64,000 bases of DNA from Oegoconia quadripuncta (GCA_949316235.1 OX438759.1:11755618-11819617), one strand, 5' to 3'. Positions 35,801-45,187 are shown, numbered from the stretch's first letter. Program-made: numbers and translations. Notes: generated from the sequence alone by a model not told the origin.

Positions 35801-38225
35801 CTTCAATAGCGTGATACCATTTTTTACATCAGCTAAACAAAATCTATATCAAAGCCGTTAAAACTGTTGTAAAATAGCGTGATTGGTCCCCAGATCCATT
35901 GGATACAAAAACAGGCACGAGGTGTTTTAATACGTGACGAATTAGCGCTTAACCTGCTGCTGATGCCGAAGATGGGAGCTCACACCCAGAATTTCTTAAC
36001 TTCGTGAATCGTCTCTAGGGCCTGTAGCAAAGTCCAATTGTTTCTTTAACGCCTCATTTCTCTTAGCTCATTAGCTTACGTTATTATCATACTTCATGTC
36101 ACACTTGTTCCGTTTCTGTTAACTCACATAAATATGGTTTTTGCCCTATTGTCCTGCTTCTCAATTCTATACAGTCCACTTGTTTACAATGGCAAACAGT
36201 AAATAACGAGAACCTTCAACTTTCAGGTCTGCAGGCAGATCCTTCAGTGAAGATAAAGGTGGACCCAGGACTATTTGAGTATAAGCAATGGCATTTAGCT
36301 AAAGGGATGGCGCCGTTCATGACGCCTTTGGAACTCCATAAAGCTGGATACAATGTTGACCTCAAGTACGTAAATGTCTTATTTTGTTTACATCGTGGAA
36401 ACATGCTATAGTTTTTATTTCGTCTGCTAAACATAGGTCTCCATAGAACGACCGGTTGGAAACGATTGCCTGATGTTTATATTTATTATAATCACAATGC
36501 CAACAAACGAAATATAACACTATTAGTTGTGTGGACGGGTGACCTGATAACGGTCGTGGGAAGTCGCTGGATACAGGCCGCTTCCAACCGGTCATTCTGA
36601 CAATCTATCACTGAGGCCTATGTTTAGTAGTTGACGTTCTGGACTGGCTAAAGTTACACTTACCTTGTTGTGCTGCTACAATATGAAATAAAAGGAATTA
36701 AGGCATAAACTTCATCTCACTCAACTGTCAAAAACTTGTATCTGAATGTTAGCACACTTAAGTGAAAGTGCTGTCGAAGTACGAAAGTATTGTTGAAGTA
36801 AAAAATCCCACATTAGTCATGATCTGCCAATTTATAACTCCATGTTTTAGTTCCGAGGCATGTGTAGAGATGTTTTATTAAAGTTTCATTTCGTTCTGTT
36901 TTTCTTTTAGTTATAACCCATACGTGAACCTAGAAATAAATACAACGGAAACTTTGGATGACTATTACAACAGAACCGAACTGGTTATGCATTCAGCTGT
37001 CAAAGATACAGAAGCTGAAGGTAAGTTCACAAAAAAAAATGTGCTTTGCCTTTCCTCTGTTGTATTGAATCTAAGGCCCGTATTAATAAATCAATTTCAA
37101 TACAAGTCTTGAGACTGTATCAACCGAGATGCGTTTTAAGCGGTTGACGCTATCTCAAGCTCCGTGCTAATTTATAAACCGATCTTTAGGTCTACTAGAT
37201 CATTTCTCAAGTATTCGCCTCAGCGGCGAATGAATGGTAGTCTCGAGTTTCGTTTATTAATACGCGCACCTCTCAAGTGAGTACTGCTTGAGTATGCACG
37301 TGCTTTTCAGGTCTCAAGTAAGGTTTATTAGTCAACACGTTTACGTGAGACCAGTCACAAGACTGTTCTCAATCTTGAGAATGGTTTATTAATACGGGCC
37401 TAGGTGTCTAGACAAACCGACGACGCCCCGACGCGCAAGTAAAACCGATGAAACATCCTATCGGCTACTGGAAAGGCGCACAACTGGCACAGAATTAATA
37501 TGGTACTGACGTACTACTGGTCTGTTTAGAATAAAGATTCAGCAGGGCATGGGAATTAAACGAATTCAAATTCACCCTGTTTACAAAATTTCATCCAAAT
37601 CCGTTCATCCGTTTCGCCGTGATTGAGCAACAAACAAACATTCGCATTTGTAATATTAGTTAGATAATCGATCACATGTAAAAAGTTATGCGATATTTTC
37701 TGTACGAAGTTGGCATTGTGATTATTTTTTGTATAACGTTTTGTAACCACTGCGAATTCCAGAGCGCCTGCACTCTCAAGGAAAATTATCGATAACGTGG
37801 GTTCATGATTAGTAATGAGACTAATAAGTTTGATCTAAAAGAAACTGCCTCGAGAGGCACAGGCAGTCAATCTCACGGAGCTAACATTACCCAGCCTCTA
37901 CAACGGCCCTTGATAGAAGCTTTAAAATATTTTTTTTTTTTCAATAATTGACTTTATTTTTTGTTTTAATTTAGGAGGCAACATAATATTCGTGGGGCAC
38001 GCGGCTACATTAGACCTGATGGTTATTGCGCTGAGCCGTCTGGGCGAGGATCGGACCGACTACCCACCCTATCAAATCAGTAAGCACCTGCTTAGGGTCC
38101 CGTACTGCGCCCTCGGTGCTATGCGGGAGAAGCCGTGGCAAATCGTGTCGCCGCCGTGCCCGCCTTCCATCAACTCCAGCTCAGGAAGGTTCGACTGGAA
38201 AATACTCCTCGAAACAATACAGTAG
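8721..38225 (+). CDS. UBASH3: UBASH3-like phosphatase (UBA, 2H, SH3, histidine phosphatase); ecdysteroid-phosphate phosphatase homologue
   Basis: Thirteen exons join in frame to 674 codons plus stop; an optional 90-bp exon at 11505-11594 would give 704. Domains: UBA about 21-60 (MGF at 29-31); 2H-phosphoesterase with HIT motifs at H108 and H192; SH3 about 239-300; an acidic Ser-rich linker; histidine phosphatase about 405-670. The phosphatase keeps the full catalytic set by spacing against mammalian Sts-1: R416, H417, R420 (RHGER), R498, E526 and H600. Mammalian UBASH3 proteins dephosphorylate tyrosine kinases of the Syk/ZAP-70 type; the Bombyx family member EPPase frees ecdysteroids from their 22-phosphates. 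Which substrate applies here is inference. The start is the first ATG after an in-frame TAG. AATAAA signals lie near 38616. The intron after 33061 uses a GC donor. Confidence 0.92.
9146..9386 (+). CDS. UBASH3: UBASH3 coding exon 2
   Basis: The acceptor is TTTACAG and the donor AAG|GTAAGT. It completes the UBA domain ([15 protein letters not shown]) and enters the 2H fold, with the first HxT motif in [11 protein letters not shown] (H108). Confidence 0.92.
10026..10221 (+). CDS. UBASH3: UBASH3 coding exon 3
   Basis: The acceptor is AATCCAG and the donor T|GTAAGTG, phase 1. It encodes the middle of the 2H domain, including [18 protein letters not shown], a strong match to vertebrate UBASH3. Confidence 0.92.
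11505..11594 (+). CDS. UBASH3: Candidate UBASH3 cassette exon (alternative)
   Basis: A 90-bp open segment has acceptor TTGTACAG and donor AAAT|GTAAGA. Both ends are phase 1, so inclusion adds 30 residues without shifting the frame (start [15 protein letters not shown], end MPQEKPIK). It would interrupt the 2H domain just before the second HxT motif, where the protein aligns with homologues without it. It may be an alternative exon or a chance pair of splice sites. Confidence 0.4.
13860..14029 (+). CDS. UBASH3: UBASH3 coding exon 4
   Basis: The acceptor is CATACAGCAG at 13859 (phase 1) and the donor AAG|GTAACT. It encodes [18 protein letters not shown] with the second HxT motif (H192) and then FANHK. 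This acceptor was chosen because the open frame upstream (from 13799) cannot be joined to exon 3 in phase without a stop. Confidence 0.8.
14095..14325 (-). mobile_element. LINE fragment in UBASH3 intron 4
   Basis: The minus strand reads [21 protein letters not shown], then [19 protein letters not shown] and a stop. This is the typical C-terminal end of a LINE ORF2, after the reverse transcriptase. It is short and 5'-truncated. Confidence 0.6.
14521..14660 (-). repeat. tRNA-derived SINE, family A
   Basis: It contains the inverted box-B-like motif GCGGGATTCGAACTCGCAAC and a flank shared with copies at 31311-31430 (plus) and 54200-54470 (minus). A related plus-strand piece lies at 14335-14410. 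It is a dispersed retroposon, not a tRNA gene: there is no complete cloverleaf. Confidence 0.6.
15553..15760 (+). repeat. RTE-like LINE tail, copy 1 (diverged)
   Basis: It opens CTAGCTTTCCTCCCGCGGTT and contains GTGGAAGAACTTTATCGTG, followed by sequence shared with 32709-32885, 37556-37665 and 58903-59135. The better copies end in CGCATTTATAATATTAGT, a common lepidopteran LINE/SINE 3' end. Confidence 0.5.
16279..16640. repeat. MITE with long inverted ends (GGGCATATTAGGTAAGTG family), copy 1
   Basis: The left end (AAATAGGGCATATTAGGTAA, GTGAAATAGAA, then TATTGGCATGGGTAG) recurs inverted at the right end, giving arms of roughly 85 bp. It has no coding capacity. A second, rearranged copy is at 23728-24350. 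Confidence 0.7.
17000..17215 (+). repeat. Dispersed repeat (GTTAAAAGCTAAATATCTTCGA family)
   Basis: GTTAAAAGCTAAAAATACTC, CGAAACGGC and CCATCAAACATCGCTAA recur at 33120-33245 and, more diverged, at 26845-27060. This is probably a LINE 3' region or SINE; no coding is seen. Confidence 0.45.
17842..17990. repeat. MITE (CCCGTATTAATAAA family), copy 1
   Basis: It begins CCCGTATTAATAAA and ends with the inverted motif TTTATTAATACTGCCC. Related copies lie at 27536-27662, 37072-37403 and, diverged, 55080-55217. Confidence 0.65.
19168..19306 (+). CDS. UBASH3: UBASH3 coding exon 5 (SH3)
   Basis: The acceptor is ATGTCAG and the donor ACTG|GTAAGA. It encodes most of the SH3 domain: [14 protein letters not shown], then [11 protein letters not shown]. 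The intron before it is 5.1 kb and the next 7.1 kb, both filled with repeats. Confidence 0.92.
19560..19885 (-). repeat. Dispersed SINE-like repeat (GATAAGATGG family), copy 1
   Basis: GTGAAGATGAGGCCGAAGG, AACTGGCTATCTTATCT and AGATAAGATGGTGG, plus a closing GGATCGAACCCGCGACCTCGG box-B-like motif, recur inverted at 22745-22950, 48335-48500 and 50510-50790. A 3' scrap is at 43797-43835. Confidence 0.55.
20718..21090. repeat. MITE (TTTAAGAGG family), long copy
   Basis: The left end CTTTAAGAGGGCTTAATCC with CAGTGGCGTCCTCC is mirrored by CCAATGAGGGC and GGAATAAATCCTCTTAAA. A perfect 12-bp stem with 4-nt loop sits inside at 20898-20925 (CAGAATTCACGA TTAT). The short copy is 23051-23164. Confidence 0.65.
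22745..22950 (+). repeat. Dispersed SINE-like repeat (GATAAGATGG family), copy 2
   Basis: ACCACCATCTTATCTAAGTC, then TTCGGCCTCATTTTCGCTTA and GAGGTCAAGTGCTAACTCGTT, match the inverse of the 19.6-kb copy. Confidence 0.55.
23051..23164. repeat. MITE (TTTAAGAGG family), short copy
   Basis: This near-palindrome of about 114 bp begins TTTAAGAGGGTTTATTCCG and ends CGGAATAAACTCTTAA. The inner arms CAGTGGCGTCCTC / GAGGACGCCACTG are complementary. A lone arm is at 39345-39385. Confidence 0.75.
23728..24350. repeat. MITE (GGGCATATTAGGTAAGTG family), copy 2 with internal tandem duplication
   Basis: The outer ends match the 16.3-kb MITE. Inside, a unit of about 135 bp is duplicated in tandem (24038-24172 and 24173-24306), each starting ACAAACGCCACCGAATTTGC. 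The two units differ at only a few positions. Confidence 0.7.
25917..26125 (+). repeat. SINE family B, headless copy
   Basis: From TTTATCCGACTGCTCTTAAACG through GAAACCTGCATGCCTGAG to GTTTACGGGCTGATGATGA it matches the full-length copy at 33386-33695 without the tRNA-like head. A third copy, inverted, is at 55295-55640. Confidence 0.65.
26444..26539 (+). CDS. UBASH3: UBASH3 coding exon 6
   Basis: The acceptor is TTTTCCAG and the donor AACG|GTAAGA; both ends are phase 1. It ends the SH3 domain ([20 protein letters not shown]) and starts the linker. Confidence 0.9.
27536..27662. repeat. MITE (CCCGTATTAATAAA family), copy 2
   Basis: This 127-bp fold-back begins GGGCCGTATTAATAAATCG and ends GGTTTATTAATATGGGCC. 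Confidence 0.7.
27958..28304 (+). mobile_element. Short LINE 3'-end unit, copy 1
   Basis: It encodes the last stretch of a LINE ORF2 ([20 protein letters not shown], with the motif [12 protein letters not shown] and GVAGVHGRR near the stop) and ends in a short poly(A). The second copy (49853-50212, minus) starts at the same base, CTGTTCGAGCTAATACCCGC. Confidence 0.7.
29630..29690 (+). CDS. Possible alternative first coding segment of UBASH3 (short isoform)
   Basis: The sequence directly before exon 7 is open, in frame with it, and starts with an ATG. It encodes [20 protein letters not shown], a basic residue followed by a hydrophobic run that looks like a signal peptide or anchor. A transcript starting here would skip UBA, 2H and SH3 and yield a phosphatase of about 378 residues. 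No promoter was identified and it may be chance open intron. Confidence 0.3.
29691..29870 (+). CDS. UBASH3: UBASH3 coding exon 7 (linker)
   Basis: The acceptor is GTGACAG and the donor CAAG|GTGAGT. It encodes an acidic, Ser-rich linker ([15 protein letters not shown]) and then [19 protein letters not shown]. Confidence 0.88.
30888..30965 (-). repeat. SINE family A, partial
   Basis: AATAAATATCTTTGCACATAC plus ACACAGCGCC and TAGTTCCACACT match the outer part of the 54.2-kb SINE. Confidence 0.45.
31157..31221 (+). CDS. UBASH3: UBASH3 coding exon 8
   Basis: This 65-bp exon has acceptor TTCTTACAG and donor AAT|GTAAGT. It encodes [20 protein letters not shown] within the poorly conserved linker. 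Confidence 0.85.
31311..31430 (+). repeat. tRNA-derived SINE, family A, plus-strand copy
   Basis: It contains the box-B-like GCGGGTTCGAATCCCGTGAG, followed by ATACGAATATTTATTCCCGA and GAGGTTTATATAAATG, as in the inverted copies at 14.5 and 54.3 kb. A 3' scrap is at 32425-32480. Confidence 0.6.
32709..32885 (+). repeat. RTE-like LINE tail, copy 2
   Basis: It runs from GAGCTTTCCGCCCGCAACTT through AAATTTCATCCAAATCCGTC to CGCATTTATAATATTAGT, ending 12 bp before the exon 9 acceptor. Confidence 0.6.
32898..33061 (+). CDS. UBASH3: UBASH3 coding exon 9 (catalytic RHGER)
   Basis: The acceptor is ATTTCCAG. It encodes [18 protein letters not shown], with the phosphohistidine nucleophile H417, R416 and R420. 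The exon ends GAT AG before GCGAGT. Only this GC donor joins exon 10 in phase 2. Confidence 0.9.
33386..33695 (+). repeat. SINE family B, full copy with tRNA-like head
   Basis: The head has box-A-like GATGGCTTAGCGG and box-B-like GGGTTCGATTCCCAGG. A body of about 230 bp follows, containing GAAACCTGCATGACTGAG, and ends at GTTTACGGGCTGACGATGA. The boxes are those of a Pol III promoter, but the rest does not fold as a tRNA. Confidence 0.7.
34539..34705 (+). CDS. UBASH3: UBASH3 coding exon 10
   Basis: The acceptor is TATTGTAG and the donor TTG|GTGAGT. It encodes [19 protein letters not shown] and then [15 protein letters not shown], with catalytic R498. Confidence 0.92.
36227..36365 (+). CDS. 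UBASH3: UBASH3 coding exon 11
   Basis: The acceptor is CTTTCAG and the donor CTCAA|GTACGT. It encodes [15 protein letters not shown] with catalytic E526, then [18 protein letters not shown]. Confidence 0.92.
36428..36628. repeat. MITE in UBASH3 intron (GACCGGTTGGAA family)
   Basis: The left end CTAAACATAGGTCTCCATAG, then GACCGGTTGGAAACG, is mirrored by GCTTCCAACCGGTCATTCTG and GGCCTATGTTTAG. A related piece is at 34011-34085. Confidence 0.65.
36911..37020 (+). CDS. UBASH3: UBASH3 coding exon 12
   Basis: The acceptor is TCTTTTAG and the donor GAAG|GTAAGT. It encodes [20 protein letters not shown] and then the helix [13 protein letters not shown]. Confidence 0.9.
37072..37403. repeat. MITE (CCCGTATTAATAAA family), longest copy
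   Basis: It begins GGCCCGTATTAATAAATC and ends GGTTTATTAATACGGGCC, with internal nested half-copies (TTTATTAATACGCGC at 37252 and 37261). Confidence 0.7.
37556..37668 (+). repeat. RTE-like LINE tail, copy 3
   Basis: AAATTTCATCCAAATCCGTT, CGTGATTGAGCAACAAACAAAC and CGCATTTGTAATATTAGTT are shared with the other copies. Confidence 0.6.
37975..38225 (+). CDS. UBASH3: UBASH3 coding exon 13 (terminal)
   Basis: The acceptor is AATTTAG and the exon ends in TAG. It encodes [18 protein letters not shown] with the second catalytic histidine H600, then [20 protein letters not shown] and the terminal [11 protein letters not shown]. Confidence 0.93.
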
Positions 38226-40700
38226 AGAAGGTGTCGTATATCGATGTTATTTCCGTTAGCAAATAAGATACTTTCCGGTATGTTTTGCTCACTCCGTGGA
38301 GTGTATGCGGGTTATTGTGTCGAATTCCATAGAAAATTGAAAGTATTTTAGTTGTACGTAACCCACGCCTAATGGATGTTGAGCCATGGTTCAAAAAAAC
38401 AGGCAATTCGTTCGCACTTCGCATCTACGTACATCTCTATGCAGCAAGACTTTACGGTATTATCGCTAATCGGTGTTAATGAATTTTGAATTGTTGAATA
38501 GACCTAATTTATTGCTAACAAATGTGGGCTATAAGTTCAACAATGGAAGTTTTAAAAGAGAAATTTTACGAAAACTGCTAATTTAACTTGTCTAAGACAA
38601 TACAAAACTTTTATTAATAAATAAATAATTTTTGGTGTAGTTAGTATTCAGTGGCAACAATTTTATATGGGATTCGAATCACAACCGACTAAACGTGCTC
38701 GTGGTAGCCCCCCTGGGGTTGTGTGATAAGTGTGATAATCAGTATGTATCTTTCATTTGTATGTAGGAATAAGTTTACATATTTCGGGGATTTCATTGCT
38801 TTTAAAGCTCCATTATGGAGATACTAAGATAAAAAAAAATCATTTGTCTTGCGTAATTTTGGCGATGTTTGTGAGATGTACTAAAGCGGAATTTTATAAT
38901 TATAGGTTTCCTGTAGTTAATGAGTGTTAGCAAACCCAATGGTCACAATTAAGTAACAAATAATTTACGAGGCGGAAAGTGGCGGCCCCGTGAGTTTTGT
39001 TTTTGTTATTAAACTACAAAAAAAAAATAGGCGACAGTACACTGCATAGTAAATAAGTAATAGTTGTACATTGAATAGTGTTATCATAATCATTAAAACG
39101 AAAAATGGTGGCCATAAACCCTTTGTAACAATACTGTACGATGTATACCTATTGTTACAATATAGTTTTGTCTTCATTACGGTAGGGGAATGAAAAGGTA
39201 AAGAAATTTTATGACAGATTTCTTATCAACCAAAAAACAATGAAGTTCGTTCTTTTGTCAATATCGTAGGACAAGTAATTCTTATGACTTTGACAAGAGC
39301 AACGGACAATGATCTTCCTCGATTTCATTTTAGACAACTAAAAACGATGAGGACGCCACTGTACTGCCGCAGCCCTCTTATAACGCCATTTTTGTAGGGT
39401 TTCCAAGAACTTTTGACGAAAAAACAAAAAATTACAAAAGCGGCAACATTTAACTTTAGAGACAAAAATGATATTGTTAAGTATTTACTCGAAATAAAGT
39501 GAATGTTTACACATCGATATGACGAGGAGAGAAAATTTACCTTATGCGTATCAAGGTCAATAATAGACCTTGATACGCAGTACCTAATAAATAACCTAAT
39601 ATTTTTATGGTGTTCTCATGATGTTAGTAGAATATTAAGCAGTTCTTCCTTATTTATCAAATTACTAAGTGCATGCTGGTTTGTCTGGATCAGGATGCCC
39701 TTTAGTATAAGTGTTTTGAAGACAATAGATAGGTATATTTTACATTCCCCACAATTAATACGATAGTATAGATTTATTTGTAATAAAGAGCTCTCATGTT
39801 ATGATCATTTTCTTAATATATTAATGGTATTTTCTCTAGTCAACGAAAGATAACAACTAATTGTCGTCCAAATGTAATTCCCGCAAAAGTCCCCTATGCC
39901 CCTTAAATGTTCCTATAAGACATTCTTTTCGACATTACTTTATTATTTATTTTATATTGAACAGTTATTTTGATAAGAATTTGATACGAATATATCGAAG
40001 ACTTAGTGCGGTGAGAGAATAGAGGATTGCAACTTACAGCCAATCTTATATTATCTAAATACTATTGGTGATATTTATGAACGATAAATTTGAATGTTTC
40101 ACATGGTACGGCAGTGGACTAATTTTCTTAAAATAAAATATATTTTAACTACGTGATCTTACAACTTTATATCAAGCTAAATGCATGTTGTGTTCTTTCA
40201 CAATGAAATAAATAGGTACTTTTTATATAAAAACGGATCACCATGCAATGAGAAATAATATAAATGAGATTTAATTTTAAATATAATTATACTGTCAGAA
40301 ATACTATACACTACAGATTCCGGTCGTTTTGTTCACACTTTGGGAAGCAGAAAGAGATTTTGTTTGGCGATGTCCGGGCTGCTCTATCAGATTCCCGAAT
40401 TGCCCACTAAGTCGCCTGGAACTGTACTTATCGAGTACTTCAACAAAACGGTACCTGTACTTTTAGATTTATATTTTGTACTTGTATGCCTTATTAGACT
40501 GATTAGAATGTATGCGATTGCGTACGCACTTTGTGTAAATGTTAGTGATTTTATATTTGTATGATTTATCATGAATAAACTAACTTACTATTATGTATTA
40601 CTGTTATTTTTATTTTTATTGTAACAGCATACTAAACAGTCCCAAAGGTCAATAACAAGATCAATCAACAAGGATTTTCTATGAATAGCGACCCTGCCAA
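38226..40700. other. Intergenic sequence 3' of UBASH3
   Basis: No gene is seen. It holds the presumed UBASH3 3' UTR with overlapping AATAAA signals at 38616-38625, a perfect 14-bp hairpin at 39545-39579 and one arm of the TTTAAGAGG MITE at 39345-39385. The rest is AT-rich without recognisable content. Confidence 0.5.
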
Positions 40701-40745
40701 TAATTCCTCCATCGATAAAAGTTTGGAGAGTGATAAAGTGATGTA

Positions 40746-40799
40746 TATGTCGCAGGCAGATTGTTGAAATGGCTAATTCAACGATCTGCCTGCGACATA
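40746..40799. repeat. Short near-perfect hairpin, 23-bp stem
   Basis: TATGTCGCAGGCAGATTGTTG AA pairs with TTCAACGATCTGCCTGCGAC ATA around the 8-nt loop ATGGCTAA. There is one T/C difference between the arms, which can form G:U in RNA. Confidence 0.7.
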
Positions 40800-42851
40800 T
40801 TATAGGTAGGATGAACTATTAATCCACTAGTCGATTTTATCGTACTCTACGAATAATAATTGTATAGAAGCGTAACTCGGGTCGAAAAATGATTCCACGA
40901 AATAGAACCCGTGTTAGGTGAAATAGGGACAGCGCGCGCGTTATAGTAGGCAGTGACACTAGAGTCGCCGGCCGAAGCGTGACTTTGCGGCGACCAATTG
41001 CCTGCAAGCTTTATCTATGAGAAAGTGTGAGTGTTCGCTGTATTTGCTGTTAGTTTGCTTCCGTAAATTGAAGTAATTTTAGGAGAGATACTTTTCTATA
41101 TCATTTTGTTATTCATAGATCGTACTACAAACTTTCTCTGGCCAGATTTGTGTTTTATTAATTACGGAATTAATGCATACCTTCACCTCCTCGTGTGTTG
41201 TGTGATTTCAATACGTAAATAAAACCACCCCGTCTCTTAACGTGGGTTTCGTATAAGGGGACTTTCCTCCAAAAACATCTAGAAATTGACATGTTTTAAC
41301 GGCGATGACTCACCCCCTGTCGCGTGTGTACAGAAAATATATTTCGCAAGGTGAACCTTGGATTTTGTGAGCATTAAACTCTATGTTTAAGTTATCTCGC
41401 CATCCCATTTGGGATAAAGGTTATGTTCACCTTCCTTCCAGGATATTTGATACAAACCACGTAAAGATACCCTTTATACCTTCGCGACACGCGGCAGGCA
41501 GGTGCCGCACTGTCGCTCTTGGGGCTTAATTTAGAATTATAATTATGACGCTTGGACGAACAAGCAACCGGAGCAGCGGTACGACATGAAACAGCGATGA
41601 GGCGAAAGCATCAATAGTTACAAATATTAATTTTTCAGCCTCATATACATTCAGCCCCTGCTCCTTTGCCGGCAATAATTCCCTGAATACTGCCGTAGCA
41701 GGATCGAGAGAAGTATGAGTTTACATACTGCCCTACCACTCACATCGCTTTCGACTTTCAGCAATGGTAGACGTCGAAATAATTACAGCGTCCGTGTTGT
41801 GTCTTCTAGCAATACACAATTATGTTAGTATTTTCGCCGTCGTCGCAGAAGATGGTGGATGATATCTAACCATTGTAATAGAAGTCTGTAAGTATCTACC
41901 TAATTACATAACTGATTTTTGTGTGCATATAGGTACTTATACGTAACTACTCATATTTGGGTAAGTGAGTTGATGTTTTTTATTTCAGGGACGGAATGGA
42001 AAACTTTTTCAATGAGATGAATAGTGAAAAATGACGTGACATTCTGTAAAAGTAGCCAAGGGAAAATACGGTACAAAATTATCTTAGCTTATAGACATAA
42101 TTCAGAACCGACTTATATAATTGCTATCTTATAGAGGTATGTAATTTTGAATAATTAAGCCTAAAAAAAAACGAGCGCTTAGTCTAGATTTTTTTAGAAA
42201 ACCCTATTTTTAATTTGTATCTTAATAACAATAAATACTAACTGATATATCGTCGAGCTGCATTGCTTAAGAAATAAAAATGAGAACTAATATTATGTAA
42301 CGATAATTTCCCTAAGTGTTTTGAATTTAAAGAAATACCCATCATTTGAGCATTTTTTTTAAAGAAACACCTTTTCAACTTTAGCTTATTTAGTTACTTA
42401 GTACTTGCGTTTCTTACAAATGCTTAATTTTTAACAATTGTTACTACATTTACAACACTTTATTAAATGTTTCAAGAAAGTCGCGGTTATTCGTATTTTC
42501 CCTGGGCTAAAGTTAGTGAATTCTTCACCGATTTCGAATTTTTGTTGAACAAAATTTAACCCCTGATAAAGAAGCAGAGAACAAGGCGTTGGTCCAATTC
42601 GTCCAAGCGCTCGTCAAGAACAGTCAGCGCGAGTAGCAGTCGCAGGAGCATATCGTCCTGTCCACTTCCCTGTTCACTCCCGCGGAAGTGAGCTGAATGT
42701 AAACGGGTTATAAGGGTTACGTTCCTCATTTTGGAAACAAAACGAAACCATTATAACTTTTGTATTATCTGTCTGTTGTGTATTAAGCGCCTTTTTACCG
42801 ACTGCCCAAGAAAGGAGGATAATTGTTATTGAAGGTATGTATGTAACGGCT
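40800..42851. other. Intergenic, nothing recognised
   Basis: There is no convincing coding exon, RNA gene or known repeat. The part near 40930-41000 and 42560-42690 is more GC-rich than its surroundings, but the frames are broken by stops. Confidence 0.4.
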
Positions 42852-43280
42852 TGATCGATTTCGAAATGCGTGATGTCGTTAGATTAGTCTTAATACCTGG
42901 GCCTGCAGTCTCGACATAGATAGCGATCGTTATATTATCGATTTCGGTCGTTAAGTCCTAACAATGTTATTTTAATTGGAGAATTAGAGTCTTTAGTATC
43001 AAAATATCAGTTTCAGGCTTCCAACAAAAACCGATATGATTATGAACACTATAACATTTAGAATAAGATCGTTAGCAGTTAACGACCGAAATCGGTTGCT
43101 ATCTATGTCGAGAATGCGGGCCCTGGGCATTTTGATACTAAAGACTAATTCTTCAATTAAAATAACATTGTTAGGACTTAACGACCGAATTCGATAACAT
43201 AACGATCGCCATCTATGTCGAGACTGCAGGCCCTGGTATTAAAACTAATCTAACGACATCACGCATTTCGAAATCGATCA
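42852..43280. repeat. Large nested fold-back element
   Basis: The left arm (42852-43005), starting TGATCGATTTCGAAATGCGT, is mirrored by the right arm (43129-43280), ending ACGCATTTCGAAATCGATCA. The arms are about 152 bp and nearly identical. The 123-bp centre contains a third, partial inverted copy (43060-43125). Confidence 0.8.
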
Positions 43281-45187
43281 CACGATACACAAAAATCCAA
43301 AAAATTGCGGACGCCACCTCAAAATATTAAATATGCTATCTTTGTCGAGTTTTTTAGTTTTACAGTTATTAACCGACTCAATCTGAAACGGCTGGATCTA
43401 GTATCCAGATGAACTGTCGAAAATTATAGTATAATTTTTTACTGTACACACGGAACTATGGTAATGTTTTTCGGCTGTATTTACATAAATTTCTATTTTA
43501 CCAGCTGTGCTAGCTACAGCTATAAGTTACCAGATGGTCGGCAATCGCCTGAATTGTCGTTTGCCGTGCCGTTTTGCATTTCCATTAGCTACACCCACTT
43601 GCCGAGGGGGGAAGTGGGGAAATTTCTTTTCCTACCTACTCACCCTATTTTACTATCTTTAATTAGTCTGGGGCCCAAGGTAGCACTGCAGTTACGTAGG
43701 GCACCGTCTACCTTCAGTATCTTAGCTTATTAGAAATTACAGTGGGAGAAAGGCGAGTGGTGGCGGGATTACCGCTTAAATCATCATCATCATCATCATC
43801 AGGTGTGATTGAGGTCAAGTGCTAACTCGTTGTGTATATAAAAAAAAATATTTAAGAAAAATGAATTGGCGCGACAATAATCCCAAAATCCCGGCATTTT
43901 AATTTTAATTTTTTGCCCAGATATTTTAGTCTTCCCATCTGTCAACCCTAACTGGCCTATAGTCTCCGTAAGTTTTGTATACTCTTTGCCTATAGGGCTT
44001 GACCAATTTTGATGGGCAAGGTGTCGTTTGAATCCCAAGTGTCCCGCAAAAATCCCGCTCGCATCATACGCTGTCAGGTTTTTTACTTTTAACAATTATT
44101 CTAAATATTCTCTTCCTTTCTCAGTCACGACTTAGTTATTGTGTAACCATACATAGAAAATTCCAAGATTAATAATATTCACCGTTTATTTACAAGAAAA
44201 TACTCACTTAAACGATATGTAATAATTCGTATAAACTTTCAGAAATTGACTAGATTAGATACATAAAAACGACATAGTTAAAGTAGAATAACATAACAAA
44301 ATGCAACAAGTAGATAGTGAAATAGTTAAATGCACAAATCCGTGTTACAGAATGACTCGAGTCTGAATCTGGATTTATGTTGCAATCCTTATCTCGCCAT
44401 GCCCGTAAGCTTTCGTGATGGCCATCTCGCTTCCACGTTTTCAACTTCGGTCGTGCGTGAAAAGGATGGACAACGCAAGGGCGGATCGGTGCTGAGAAGC
44501 GGTGCCCGACGTCGGCCTAATTAAAGTAAACTTAGTCTAAATTAATTAAAAACAAAATCACACAACGGCACAGGTTTCCCTTTCATACTTGATTATTATT
44601 TATTAAATACACTGATGGTTAACTATCTATACTAATATTATAAATATGAAACATTATTTGTCATTTATTTACGAAAAGGAGTAATAAAATGACGTGATTA
44701 TTGAACGGAGTTAATAGACCAAAGAAAAAATAACCCCGCGCCCGAAATCTAGTTTATCGATTGGCACTTCGATCCTATAACAAATTGAGCATCATTTTTA
44801 GAACATTATTCTTAAGAGTTCGGTTTCAATAATGTTTACAGTGTAGTCCAGTGTTAGTGGTACTATTTTTTTTACCTCAGCTATTATTTATCTATCACCA
44901 TATTTTGTCATTATAAAAATGTATAAATTCTTCGATGATGCACACTCAAACTCGAGCAGATAGGTAAAATGACGCACATATCAATTTTTATCTGAAGTGC
45001 GGTGCTTGGCTGACTACCGAATTAAATCAACTATGCCAAAAGACCAGGATTACTGATTTAGTGTACTATACATACAAGGAATATACATAATTAATGGCTA
45101 AATATTGCTGCTGTATAAATCGTAAGGTAAATCGAGATCAAATTCATAATTACAACCAACATTTTAAAGGATATCAATGTTTACTGA
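43281..45187. other. Intergenic between fold-back and ALG12
   Basis: No gene is supported. A (TCA)n run is at about 43782-43800, followed by a scrap of the GATAAGATGG repeat family. The ALG12 3' UTR should lie at the right end. No clear polyadenylation signal was chosen. Confidence 0.4.

Noticed and set aside
43782..43800. CRISPR-like or satellite array
   Set aside because: It is a simple TCA microsatellite. No CRISPR-type spaced repeats occur anywhere in the window, as expected for an animal genome.
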